Origin: Patescibacteria group bacterium
Lineage (GTDB): Bacteria; Patescibacteriota; Microgenomatia; UBA12405
Direction of reading: 5' to 3'
DNA: 9,846 bases
Assembly: GCA_018901355.1 (NCBI GenBank)
Contig: JAHIEZ010000096.1
Span: forward strand, 1-9,846
The position numbers and the translations under genes are program-made. The notes under the pieces were generated by a model. That model saw only the letters and a list, made by a program, of their open reading frames with translations. It did no database searches and was not told the DNA's origin. Positions 1-6,265 of this stretch are shown in pieces. Position 1 is the stretch's first letter, and each line of letters starts with the position of its first letter.

Positions 1-535
1 CTGCCAATTTCACTAAACTTGTCTTATCATGCAACTCCGGCACCACCGTCGTTCTAAATTCATACTCCACCCCCGATTCCAAAATCGTCCTAATCGATTC
101 CTTAATTCGTAATTCGTAATTCGTAATTTTTAATTTGGTAATTTTTTTATAATCTCCAAATTGTCCTTTTACATCCATCGCCACCATGTCCAAAACCTTC
201 TCTTTCAACAATTCTTCTAGTGTTTCTGGCCTGCTACCATTAGTATCCAGTTTTATTGTCAAACCCGTCTCTTTTATTTTTTTACAAAAATCAAGAAGGC
301 CCGGTTGCAAACACGGCTCACCACCGGTAATGCAAACTCCTTCTAAAATATCTTTTCTCTTTTTTAAAAATTTGAAAAAATAATCCTCCCCCACCAACTC
401 CACCTCTTTTCCCCCAACTAAGTCCTTATTATGGCAAAACGGGCAAGCAAAATTGCACCCTTGTGTAAACACCGTACAAGCCAATCTACCCGGAAAATCA
501 ATTACGCTAGTTTTTTGCAACCCCCCAATTCTCAT
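1..535 (-). CDS. nrdG: Anaerobic ribonucleotide reductase activating protein (radical SAM), 3' end cut by window
   Basis: This radical-SAM enzyme uses a [4Fe-4S] cluster and S-adenosylmethionine to generate the glycyl radical of class III ribonucleotide reductase. The visible 178 residues open with MRIGGLQKTSVIDFPGR and carry the cluster motif CNFACPFC (Cys27, Cys31, Cys34; C-x3-C-x2-C). The SAM-binding TGGEP is at 70-74, and DTNGSRPE and MDVKG follow at 97-104 and 120-124. The C-terminus lies left of the window. The ATG overlaps the stop of the preceding glycyl-radical ORF as ATGA, which suggests translational coupling; an in-frame TAG upstream rules out a longer start. Residues of about 134-144 (KLKITNYELRI) come from a short tandem DNA repeat and look like an in-frame insertion after GDYKKIT. 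The family call is strong, and the position behind nrdD supports NrdG rather than another activase. Confidence 0.93.
   Translation of the reverse strand, partial: MRIGGLQKTSVIDFPGRLACTVFTQGCNFACPFCHNKDLVGGKEVELVGEDYFFKFLKKRKDILEGVCITGGEPCLQPGLLDFCKKIKETGLTIKLDTNGSRPETLEELLKEKVLDMVAMDVKGQFGDYKKITKLKITNYELRIKESIRTILESGVEYEFRTTVVPELHDKTSLVKLA
104..128. repeat. Tandem 7-bp repeat AATTCGT x3 plus AATT, inside nrdG
   Basis: Three exact copies of AATTCGT lie at 104-110, 111-117 and 118-124, followed by AATT. Read on the coding (minus) strand, the 21 bp give exactly seven codons, TNYELRI, so three copies keep the frame while two or four would not. The flanking TTTTTAATTTGG is also low-complexity. 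The peptide breaks the otherwise typical NrdG sequence, so this is probably an inserted or expanded dispersed repeat. Confidence 0.85.
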
Positions 536-675
536 GCCACTTTGTATGTCGTTCTCATCCTAAACTCTTCCGCCTTACCATCATTCCACTGGCTCACCGG
601 CCTCATATAACCCACAATTCGTGAGAACACCTCACATTTGCTTCTATCACTATTTGTTACTTTCTTTTTTGTCAT
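532..675 (-). CDS. Separate glycyl-radical domain of class III ribonucleotide reductase (47 aa)
   Basis: This small ORF encodes the piece that the large NrdD ORF lacks. Its 47 residues contain CEVFSRIVGYMRPVSQWN, then DGKAEEFRMR and TTYKVA, which matches the C-terminal loop of class III reductases, where the R-x-x-G-Y glycine carries the radical (Gly22 here). In ordinary NrdD this loop directly follows the zinc-binding Cys knuckle in the same chain. Here NrdD stops after the knuckle, and 27 nt later this ORF starts at its own ATG, in the same frame as NrdD but behind two in-frame TAA codons. There is no Shine-Dalgarno; the leader is nearly all A/T. Its TGA overlaps the nrdG ATG (ATGA). It probably acts as a detachable radical subunit docking on NrdD, comparable in idea to GrcA (YfiD) for pyruvate formate-lyase. 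The homology is clear; function as a separate chain is inference. Confidence 0.88.
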   Translation of the reverse strand: MTKKKVTNSDRSKCEVFSRIVGYMRPVSQWNDGKAEEFRMRTTYKVA

Positions 676-686
676 GTTTTTTTATT

Positions 687-700
687 TTATAAATTTATAA
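687..700. other. Perfect 14-bp A/T palindrome between nrdD and the glycyl-radical ORF
   Basis: TTATAAATTTATAA reads identically on both strands and fills half of the 27-nt gap where NrdD is interrupted. It could form a weak RNA hairpin ahead of the small ORF. Because it is only A and T, a chance origin is possible. It is not a recognisable terminator. Confidence 0.4.
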
Positions 701-702
701 TT

Positions 703-3693
703 TTATTTTTTTTCTTTCCACCCGATTTCTTTGTCACACTTGGGACAATACTGCCACTCGCCCTTTATATATCCGTGCTTTGGGCAAATAGAGAAAGTTG
801 GCGTTACCGAAAAATATGGTAATTTATAATTTTCTGCCACCTTTCTTACTAGCTTCTTTGTCATCTCTGCCGTTGGCAAACTCTCTCCCAAAAAGCCATG
901 TAATACCGTTCCTCCGGTATATTTGCATTGCAACTCATCTTGATGATCCAAAGCCTCAAACAAATCATCCGTTGCATTCACCGGTAAGTGAGTTGAGTTG
1001 GTGTAATAAGGCACTTTCTCTCCCGCCGTTTTAATATCCGGATATTTCTGTTTATCCAATCTGGCAAAACGGTAAGCCGTCCCCTCTGCCGGCGTTGCTT
1101 CCAAATTAAACATCTCCCCCAACTCTTTTTGATAAATCAAAATCTTATCTCTCATATAATCCATTACCTCCAAAGCAAAATCCTTCCCTTCAGGCTCGGC
1201 AATCGTCTTACCCATTAAATTTATCAAAGCTTCGTTCATCCCATTTATTCCAATAGTATTAAAATGATTCCGCCAATAAACCCCATTTCTCTTATAAATA
1301 TCCGATAGATAATAAGAACAATAGGGATAGAGATTTTTTTCAGTCAAACTTTCCAGCTCCGCTCTTTTAATCACCAAAGATTCTTTGGCCAAATCCATCC
1401 TCTCTCCTAAAATAGCAAAAAAACGGTCTTTGGCTCCCTCCATACTCTTTCTGTCTTTGGCTGCCTCATAACCGATCCGAGGCAAGTTAATCGTCACCAC
1501 TCCAATTGATCCCGTTAAAGGATTAGCCGCAAACAACCCCCCACGTTTCCGCAAAACTTTGTTAGAAAGCCTAAGTCTACAACACATACTTCTGGCATCC
1601 TCCGGATCCATTTCTGAATTTATGAAATTGGAAAAATAAGGCACTCCATATTTTCTGGTCATTTCCCAAATTGGCTCCAAATTTTTATTATCCCAATCAA
1701 AATCCTTGGTAATCGAATAAGTTGGAATCGGAAAAGTAAACACCCTCCCTTGGGCATCCCCCTCCATCATCACTTCCGCAAAAACTCGGTTTATTATGTC
1801 AATTTCTTTTTGATAATCCTTATACTTGGCATTAATCGCTTTGCCTCCAATAATCACCGCCTCCTCCGCCACCGTCTTGGTTGGCACCAAATCCATTGAT
1901 ATATTTGTAAATGGAGTATTTCCCGACACAAATACCTTGCCTTTTCTCCTAGCAATCACCGTTTCATTTTCAGTATTCGGACACCAAATCACTCCTTCAT
2001 AATCAATTTTCTCTACTTTCTCAATATAAGTGTCCTGATGACGAATTAATCTGACAACATAAACAGGCTTTGTCCCAATCGTTGGCTCTCTAACTAATAC
2101 CGTCGATCCATAACCGGCATTACTGGCAATCATCTGCAAATCATCTACCGTTTGTCTTTCAGAACAAGCTATTTTATTTTTTTCAAAGCCTTCTGCCTTA
2201 ATAAAAGTCTCCAAAAAAAGTCTTGATTGTCTCTGGCTCATGTTCAACAAAATTTCGGGTACAAACTTAACATTACTTTTTGAAAACCATCCATGTATTT
2301 TTCTCGAAGATTCTGCATTAAGTCTCATTCTTTGCACCGGCTTTCCCAAACCCTGTTGTTCATATTCAGAAAACTCCAAGTCAAACTTTTTCAACAAACT
2401 TTTTATTTCTTTATAATAATTTAGATTAACAATCTTTGATTGATAAATACTTACTCGATAACAACACCTACTCTTACCCGGCCTTTCTATACTACCTTCC
2501 CCAATTATCCAAGCCATCAATTTTATTTGTTCGTCACTAATTTCAATATCTTTTTGTTTGTTGACACCAAAAATCGGCACCATAAACGGCGATTTCATTT
2601 CCAACACATTTTCTATCGGTTCCAAGACAAAACCACCACCAAATTTCCTCCTTACCACCCGATGTTTAGGTGAAATAAGTTGATCCTGAATTCTATTTTT
2701 TAAACGATACATTTCACCCTTATATTTTTTAGCAAAAACTTTTTTTACTTTTTTATCTTCAATCTCCCCTGTTTCAATATTAAAAGTCTTAATCGTATCA
2801 CCAATTTTAACTTCATTATGTTTCTTCCAGCCATCAACCCCTAAAATCTCCGTATCTTCCGAAAAACATTGGAATCCGACCCTTGTCGGTACATTCATAT
2901 TAAACAAAAACTCCTGCATCAATTGTTTCACCTCGTCACAACTTAACTTGTCATGTCTGATAAATGGCGCCAAATAGGTATCAAAATTCGACATGGCCAC
3001 CGCTCCCGCCACTTCCCCCTGCAAAGTATAAAAGAAATTAACCAATTGCCCCAAAGCGCTACTCAAATGTTTTGGCGGTTTGCTGTTTACCTTACCCGAT
3101 ACTCCCCCAAAACCTCTGATCAAAAAATCTCTAAAATCCCAACCGGTACAGTATGCCGATAAAGACGACAAGTCATGTATATGCAAATCCCCCGTCCGAT
3201 GTGCCTTCCGGATATCCCGATTATAAATTTTGTTCATCCAGTAATTGGCCGTAATAATCGATGACACATGATTATTCAATCCCTGCAAAGAATAAGTCAT
3301 ATTGGCATTCTCTTTAACCCGCCAATCCGATCTGTTTAAATATTTTTCAATCAGCTCATCACTGTCTACCAAACTACTCACCCCTCTTAATTTTCGATGC
3401 AACTCTCTGTATAAAGTAAACGCCCGCAAGGCATCATCCATTCCTCTTTTTTCCATTTCTGTTTCAATTAAGTCCTGCACCTGCTCCACCTCCGGCACTA
3501 TAGTGCTGTTAAACCTTTTTTCCATCTCTGCCACCACCGTATCTGACAAATTCTCCGCCATTACCTTATCTCCTGTTCCCGCCGCCTTAAACGCCCCCAT
3601 AATCGCCCGGGTAATCTTAGCTTGTGAAAAAGCCACCACCCGTCCGTCTCTTTTCTTAATTCTTTTTATTAGCGATTTTGCTTTTTTTGCCAT
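703..3693 (-). CDS. nrdD: Class III (anaerobic) ribonucleoside-triphosphate reductase, intein-containing, glycyl-radical loop split off
   Basis: This enzyme reduces ribonucleoside triphosphates to deoxy forms under anaerobic conditions in the cytoplasm. Of 996 encoded residues, 276-592 are an intein; the spliced protein would have 679. An ATP cone spans about 9-100 (IKRIKKRDGRVVAFSQAKITRAI). The catalytic barrel has DLHIHD (169-174), GFQ/TPFTNISMDL across the intein site, SMCCRLRLSNKVL (702-714) with the presumed thiyl-radical cysteine, and NPLTGSIGVVTINLPRIGY (724-742). The C-terminus carries a zinc knuckle, CPKHG...CPKC (970-985, C-x2-H and C-x2-C), then ends at GWKEKK with no glycyl-radical motif; that motif is in the next ORF. 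The start is preceded by TGGGGAAAA and sits inside the end of nrdR (38-nt overlap), so the two are co-expressed. Whether it uses formate or a thioredoxin as reductant cannot be decided here. Confidence 0.96.
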   Translation of the reverse strand: MAKKAKSLIKRIKKRDGRVVAFSQAKITRAIMGAFKAAGTGDKVMAENLSDTVVAEMEKRFNSTIVPEVEQVQDLIETEMEKRGMDDALRAFTLYRELHRKLRGVSSLVDSDELIEKYLNRSDWRVKENANMTYSLQGLNNHVSSIITANYWMNKIYNRDIRKAHRTGDLHIHDLSSLSAYCTGWDFRDFLIRGFGGVSGKVNSKPPKHLSSALGQLVNFFYTLQGEVAGAVAMSNFDTYLAPFIRHDKLSCDEVKQLMQEFLFNMNVPTRVGFQCFSEDTEILGVDGWKKHNEVKIGDTIKTFNIETGEIEDKKVKKVFAKKYKGEMYRLKNRIQDQLISPKHRVVRRKFGGGFVLEPIENVLEMKSPFMVPIFGVNKQKDIEISDEQIKLMAWIIGEGSIERPGKSRCCYRVSIYQSKIVNLNYYKEIKSLLKKFDLEFSEYEQQGLGKPVQRMRLNAESSRKIHGWFSKSNVKFVPEILLNMSQRQSRLFLETFIKAEGFEKNKIACSERQTVDDLQMIASNAGYGSTVLVREPTIGTKPVYVVRLIRHQDTYIEKVEKIDYEGVIWCPNTENETVIARRKGKVFVSGNTPFTNISMDLVPTKTVAEEAVIIGGKAINAKYKDYQKEIDIINRVFAEVMMEGDAQGRVFTFPIPTYSITKDFDWDNKNLEPIWEMTRKYGVPYFSNFINSEMDPEDARSMCCRLRLSNKVLRKRGGLFAANPLTGSIGVVTINLPRIGYEAAKDRKSMEGAKDRFFAILGERMDLAKESLVIKRAELESLTEKNLYPYCSYYLSDIYKRNGVYWRNHFNTIGINGMNEALINLMGKTIAEPEGKDFALEVMDYMRDKILIYQKELGEMFNLEATPAEGTAYRFARLDKQKYPDIKTAGEKVPYYTNSTHLPVNATDDLFEALDHQDELQCKYTGGTVLHGFLGESLPTAEMTKKLVRKVAENYKLPYFSVTPTFSICPKHGYIKGEWQYCPKCDKEIGWKEKK
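1918..2868 (-). mobile_element. Intein with LAGLIDADG homing endonuclease in NrdD
   Basis: The 317-residue intein covers ORF residues 276-592. Its first residue is Cys (CFSEDTEILGVDGW, block A), a block-B-like LISPKHRVVRR lies at 339-349, and the end reads FVSGN followed by Thr593 as the +1 nucleophile. Removing it restores GFQ|TPFTNISMDL, a conserved NrdD stretch, which fixes both borders. Two endonuclease motifs are present, LMAWIIGEGSIE (392-403) and FLETFIKAEGF (493-503), each keeping an acidic residue, so the endonuclease may be active. The usual penultimate His is Gly591, and the block F acidic residue is replaced by Cys571 (VIWCP). Similar WC...ARRxGKxxVxGN ends occur in known phage-type inteins. 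Splicing is expected but unproven. Confidence 0.93.
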
Positions 3694-4135
3694 TTTTCCC
3701 CAAATTAATTAATATTTTTTTTAACTCATCCACCGAATTTACATCCAAATAAACCGTGGCAAAGCGAAAATAAGCCACCGGATCCACATCTTTAAGTTTA
3801 TTCATCACCATCAGACCAATCTCGCGACTCGGTATCTCCACACTTTCCCAATTTAGTAACTTCATTTCAATTTCATCAATTAGTTTGGATCTCTCTTCCT
3901 TTGTTAATTTCCAACAAGCCTTTTCAAAACATCTTTCTAATTTTGCTCTGTCATAATCCTCTTTTGTTCCGTTTTTTTTGATCACTTTTAATTCCACATT
4001 ACCTACTTCTTCATAAGTGGTAAATCGTTTACTGCACTTTAAACACTCCCTTCGTCGTCTGGTCGCCTTACCCTCTTTAGCATCCCGCGACTCAAGTACA
4101 TTTGATTCATCAAAACCACAATAAGGACACAACAT
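3656..4135 (-). CDS. nrdR: Transcriptional repressor NrdR
   Basis: NrdR senses ATP/dATP and represses ribonucleotide reductase genes by binding paired 16-bp boxes. The 159 residues show the zinc ribbon CPYCG...CLKC (Cys3, Cys6, Cys31, Cys34), the basic stretch RRRREC (26-31) followed by KRFTTYE (36-42), and an ATP cone from about 48 to 135 (LKVIKKNGTKEDYDRAKLERCFEKAC). The length is normal for the family, with a lysine-rich tail (KNGKKSKIANKKN). It is the first gene of the operon and overlaps nrdD by 38 nt. Two NrdR boxes lie on its own promoter, so it very probably represses itself along with nrdD and nrdG. No Shine-Dalgarno precedes the ATG, although a leader of about 45 nt is predicted. 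Confidence 0.97.
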   Translation of the reverse strand: MLCPYCGFDESNVLESRDAKEGKATRRRRECLKCSKRFTTYEEVGNVELKVIKKNGTKEDYDRAKLERCFEKACWKLTKEERSKLIDEIEMKLLNWESVEIPSREIGLMVMNKLKDVDPVAYFRFATVYLDVNSVDELKKILINLGKNGKKSKIANKKN

Positions 4136-4162
4136 TAGGTTATTTTTTTAATTTTTAACAAA

Positions 4163-4178
4163 ACACTATTCATAGTGA
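4163..4178 (-). promoter_or_regulatory. NrdR box, promoter-distal copy
   Basis: The 16-mer ACACTATTCATAGTGA contains the near-perfect inverted repeat CACTAT-TC-ATAGTG and fits the NrdR box pattern (ACAC-A/T-rich core-GTGT). It lies between the predicted transcription start and the nrdR ATG, so bound NrdR would block the first transcribed bases. Confidence 0.85.
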
Positions 4179-4187
4179 ATATCCATC

Positions 4188-4217
4188 ATCATAACCACTA
4201 CCCCCAGTGTCTGTCAA
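4188..4217 (-). promoter_or_regulatory. Sigma-70-type promoter of the nrdR-nrdD-nrdG operon
   Basis: On the minus strand there is a perfect -35, TTGACA (4212-4217), an 18-bp spacer and the -10 TATGAT (4188-4193, 5 of 6 to consensus). Transcription would start near 4181, giving a leader of about 45 nt. It is the best promoter in the window by sequence and the only one with an obvious operator pair. Confidence 0.82.
4195..4210 (-). promoter_or_regulatory. NrdR box, copy within the promoter spacer
   Basis: CCACTACCCCCAGTGT keeps the outer half-sites CACTA and AGTG(T) in the same register as the other box, with a C-run replacing the A/T core. It starts exactly 32 bp from the other box, about three helical turns, the usual spacing for paired NrdR boxes. 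It sits inside the -35/-10 spacer. Alone it would be a weak call; the register makes it convincing. Confidence 0.75.
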
Positions 4218-4280
4218 CTAGAAATTACTATTACAAAACCACTCAAATTCTTTTTTTTACCCTAGACTTGTAACTTACGG

Positions 4281-4286
4281 TATAAT
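4281..4286 (+). promoter_or_regulatory. -10 element of secE operon, leaderless layout
   Basis: A perfect TATAAT ends 6 nt before the secE ATG, which places the expected transcription start at or beside the start codon. No good -35 is visible; the closest is TTTACC at 4256-4261 with a 19-bp spacer. There is no Shine-Dalgarno in the gap. Confidence 0.65.
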
Positions 4287-4292
4287 ATCCTC

Positions 4293-4547
4293 ATGTCTAA
4301 AGTCCTTATCTTCTTAAGAGAAGTTCAAGCTGAATTTAAAAATATCACTTGGCCTACAAAAAACACTTTATTGCAACTAAGTTTTGTGGTAATATCAATC
4401 TCGATTGTCATTTCCCTTATCTTGGGCGGATTTGATTATCTTTTTACTAAATCATTTGGCTTACTTACTAAACCCCAGGCCAAACCGACAGAAGTCGAGA
4501 TTTCCACTCCTTCTGCCGAGCCTCTCTTAAAAAACCTGGAAAATTAA
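4293..4547 (+). CDS. secE: Preprotein translocase subunit SecE
   Basis: SecE is the small essential membrane subunit that clamps SecY in the Sec channel. The 84 residues hold the conserved amphipathic helix REVQAEFKNITWPTKNTLLQ (9-28), then one membrane segment (about 27-47) ending in GGFDYLF. A tail of about 30 residues rich in Pro, Ser, Thr and Glu follows, longer than in minimal SecE proteins. It is first in a tight secE-nusG-rplK-rplA run, and nusG starts one base after its stop. The ATG lies 6 nt after a TATAAT box, so the message is probably leaderless. The identification rests on the motif and the classical gene order. Confidence 0.95.
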   Translation: MSKVLIFLREVQAEFKNITWPTKNTLLQLSFVVISISIVISLILGGFDYLFTKSFGLLTKPQAKPTEVEISTPSAEPLLKNLEN

Positions 4548-4548
4548 A

Positions 4549-5148
4549 ATGGCTATTAAAAAAACAAAAAAAGACAAAAGAAAGCAATTTCTTTTCAAAT
4601 TAACCGATCAAACCCCCGGCATTGACGCCGCTTGGTACGTTATCAACACCTATTCCGGTCACGAATACAAAGTAATAAACGCCCTTATTACCCGTATTAA
4701 AACCATGGGTCTTTCCGATAAAATATTCCAAGCCATTGTCCCCATTCAAAGCAAAATGGTTATCAGACGCGGTAAAAAAATCAAAACTCAGGAAAAAACC
4801 TTTCCCGGCTATGTCCTAATCCAAATGGAAATTACCGATGATTCCTGGATTACCGTCCGCACCACCCAAGGAGTTACCGGTTTTATCGGTATCGACAACA
4901 AACCCTCCCCTCTTTCTCAAGAAGAAGTAGATAAAATCTTAAACACCATCATTGAAGACAAGCCCAAATTCCAAACCAGCTTTTCTCTTGGCGATGTCGT
5001 CAAAATTACCAACGGTGCTTTCACCGATTTTATCGGCACCATCGACAACATCGACAAAGAAAAAGGCAAACTTAGGGTCTTGGTTTCCTTTTTTGAAAGA
5101 GAAACTCCGGTTGAACTCGACTTCTTACAAGTTACCAAGGAGTTGTAA
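4549..5148 (+). CDS. nusG: Transcription termination/antitermination factor NusG
   Basis: NusG binds RNA polymerase through its NGN domain and links it to Rho or the ribosome through its KOW domain. Of the 199 residues, about 1-26 are a basic extension (IKKTKKDKRKQF), the NGN domain begins at AWYVINTYSGHEYKV (28-42) and includes TFPGYVLIQM (84-93), and the KOW domain starts at FSLGDVVKITNGAFTDFIG (145-163). The last base of its TAA is the first base of the rplK ATG. The ATG chosen is one base after the secE stop and has only a weak GGA before it. There are no missing key elements. Confidence 0.97.
   Translation: MAIKKTKKDKRKQFLFKLTDQTPGIDAAWYVINTYSGHEYKVINALITRIKTMGLSDKIFQAIVPIQSKMVIRRGKKIKTQEKTFPGYVLIQMEITDDSWITVRTTQGVTGFIGIDNKPSPLSQEEVDKILNTIIEDKPKFQTSFSLGDVVKITNGAFTDFIGTIDNIDKEKGKLRVLVSFFERETPVELDFLQVTKEL
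5137..5142 (+). promoter_or_regulatory. Shine-Dalgarno of rplK
   Basis: AAGGAG, 5 nt before the rplK ATG and inside the end of nusG. It is one of the few clear ribosome binding sites in the window and shows that anti-Shine-Dalgarno pairing is used for internal operon genes while first genes appear leaderless. Confidence 0.8.
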
Positions 5149-5570
5149 TGGCCAAAAAAATCTCTGCTATTGTCAAACTGACCATTCCCGCCGCCACCGC
5201 CAATCCTGCCCCTCCCGTCGGCACCGCCTTGGGTCCTCACGGTATCCAGATCATGGAATTCTGCAATGAATTTAATACCAAAACCAAAGATCAGGCCGGC
5301 TCTCTCATCCCCTGTGTCATTACCATCTATGAAGACCGTTCTTTCACTTTTGTCACCAAAAAACCCCCTATTTCTGACATGATCAAAAAAACTCTGGGTT
5401 TAGCCAAAGGTTCTGCCACTCCCGGTCGGGATTCTGCCGGTAAACTCAATGACACCCAAATCACCCAAATTGCCCAAAACAAAATAGCTGATCTGAATAC
5501 CTCCAACCTTGATGCTGCCAAAAAAACCGTTATTGGTGTCGCCCGTTCCATGGGAATACAAATTAAATAA
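5148..5570 (+). CDS. rplK: 50S ribosomal protein L11 (uL11)
   Basis: L11 binds 23S rRNA at the GTPase-associated centre and forms the base of the stalk. The 140 residues are full length: N-terminal domain with KLTIPAATANPAPPVGTALG (10-29, including the Pro-Pro switch at 22-23) and HGIQIMEFCNEFN, then the RNA-binding C-terminal domain GSATPGRDSAGKLNDTQI (93-110) and a regular end VIGVARSMGIQIK. Start and spacing are supported by AAGGAG 5 nt upstream and the TAATG overlap with nusG. rplA follows after 2 nt. Nothing unusual was seen. Confidence 0.98.
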   Translation: MAKKISAIVKLTIPAATANPAPPVGTALGPHGIQIMEFCNEFNTKTKDQAGSLIPCVITIYEDRSFTFVTKKPPISDMIKKTLGLAKGSATPGRDSAGKLNDTQITQIAQNKIADLNTSNLDAAKKTVIGVARSMGIQIK

Positions 5571-5572
5571 TT

Positions 5573-6265
5573 ATGGCCAAAAGAAAAACAGACAAAGCAG
5601 TTAAAGAAAAAATCGAAAAAGTAGAAGAAACAAAGGTTGAAGTCAAAAAAACTTCTAAATCTGCTAAAACCATCAAAATCCGATCCAAAGCCTACAAAAA
5701 AGCCAAGGCAAAAATTGACGTCAGTCAATTTTATCCTCTTGATAAAGCTATCAAACTAGTACAAGAAACCTCGTTTTCTAAATTTGACGGCAAAATTGAA
5801 GCTCACGTCAACACTTCTTTGGAACCCGGCAAAATCGGTGAAATTAGTTTCCCCTACCTCAAAGCCGAATCCAAAAAAGTAGTTATCGCCACTGACTCAA
5901 TTATCAAAGACATTCAAGACGGCAAAATTAACTTTGATATTCTCATTGCTACTCCTCAAATTATGCCAAAAATTTTGCCTCTGGCAAAAATTTTGGGACC
6001 AAAAGGCCTCATGCCCAATCCTAAAAATGGCACCTTAACCGATAAACCGGAAATTGCTCTCAAAAAATTGTCTGCTGCTGCCACTCCTCTGCAAACAGAG
6101 AAAAAAGGGCCCCTCATTCACATCGTTGTCGGTCAAGTTTCGCAAAACGAAAAAGAATTGATAGCCAATGTCAAAGAACTGATAAAAGCTGTCAATCCCA
6201 TCAAAATCAAAAAACTGGTTCTCTGTGCCACCATGGGCCCCGCTATCAAAGTTGAGATCAAATAG
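5573..6265 (+). CDS. rplA: 50S ribosomal protein L1 (uL1), shortened domain II and lysine-rich N-terminus
   Basis: L1 forms the mobile stalk at the tRNA exit site. The 230 residues include the strongly conserved LGPKGLMPNPKNGTLTD (141-157) and the C-terminal TMGPAIKVE (220-228). Compared with the usual bacterial form there are two changes. About 35 residues of Lys/Glu-rich sequence precede the normal start (KIRSKAYKKAKAKIDV, 35-50). Between EAHVN (76-80) and FDILIATPQIM (121-131) roughly 20 residues of the usual core are missing, including the normal RG-x-LPHG-GK and AGAD segments. Total length therefore stays near normal. It is last in the cluster; its stop overlaps the end of convergent ddl by 8 bp, with no rplJ or rplL after it. 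Confidence 0.95.
   Translation: MAKRKTDKAVKEKIEKVEETKVEVKKTSKSAKTIKIRSKAYKKAKAKIDVSQFYPLDKAIKLVQETSFSKFDGKIEAHVNTSLEPGKIGEISFPYLKAESKKVVIATDSIIKDIQDGKINFDILIATPQIMPKILPLAKILGPKGLMPNPKNGTLTDKPEIALKKLSAAATPLQTEKKGPLIHIVVGQVSQNEKELIANVKELIKAVNPIKIKKLVLCATMGPAIKVEIK

Noticed and set aside
676..705. Programmed stop-codon readthrough joining NrdD to the glycyl-radical ORF
   Set aside because: Although in frame, there are two TAA stops in the gap and the small ORF has its own ATG; a separate protein is simpler. No selenocysteine or pyrrolysine signal is involved, since the stops are TAA.
3302..3712. 136-codon open frame on the plus strand opposite nrdD/nrdR
   Set aside because: It is antisense to well-conserved coding sequence and its translation shows no family features.
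4136..4292. Riboswitch, T-box or small RNA in the divergent intergenic region
   Set aside because: The 157 bp are explained by two promoters and two NrdR boxes; no other stable structure or terminator-like hairpin was seen.
4917..5240. 107-codon minus-strand frame opposite nusG/rplK
   Set aside because: A low-complexity Gly/Ser-rich translation antisense to highly conserved genes; a shadow frame.
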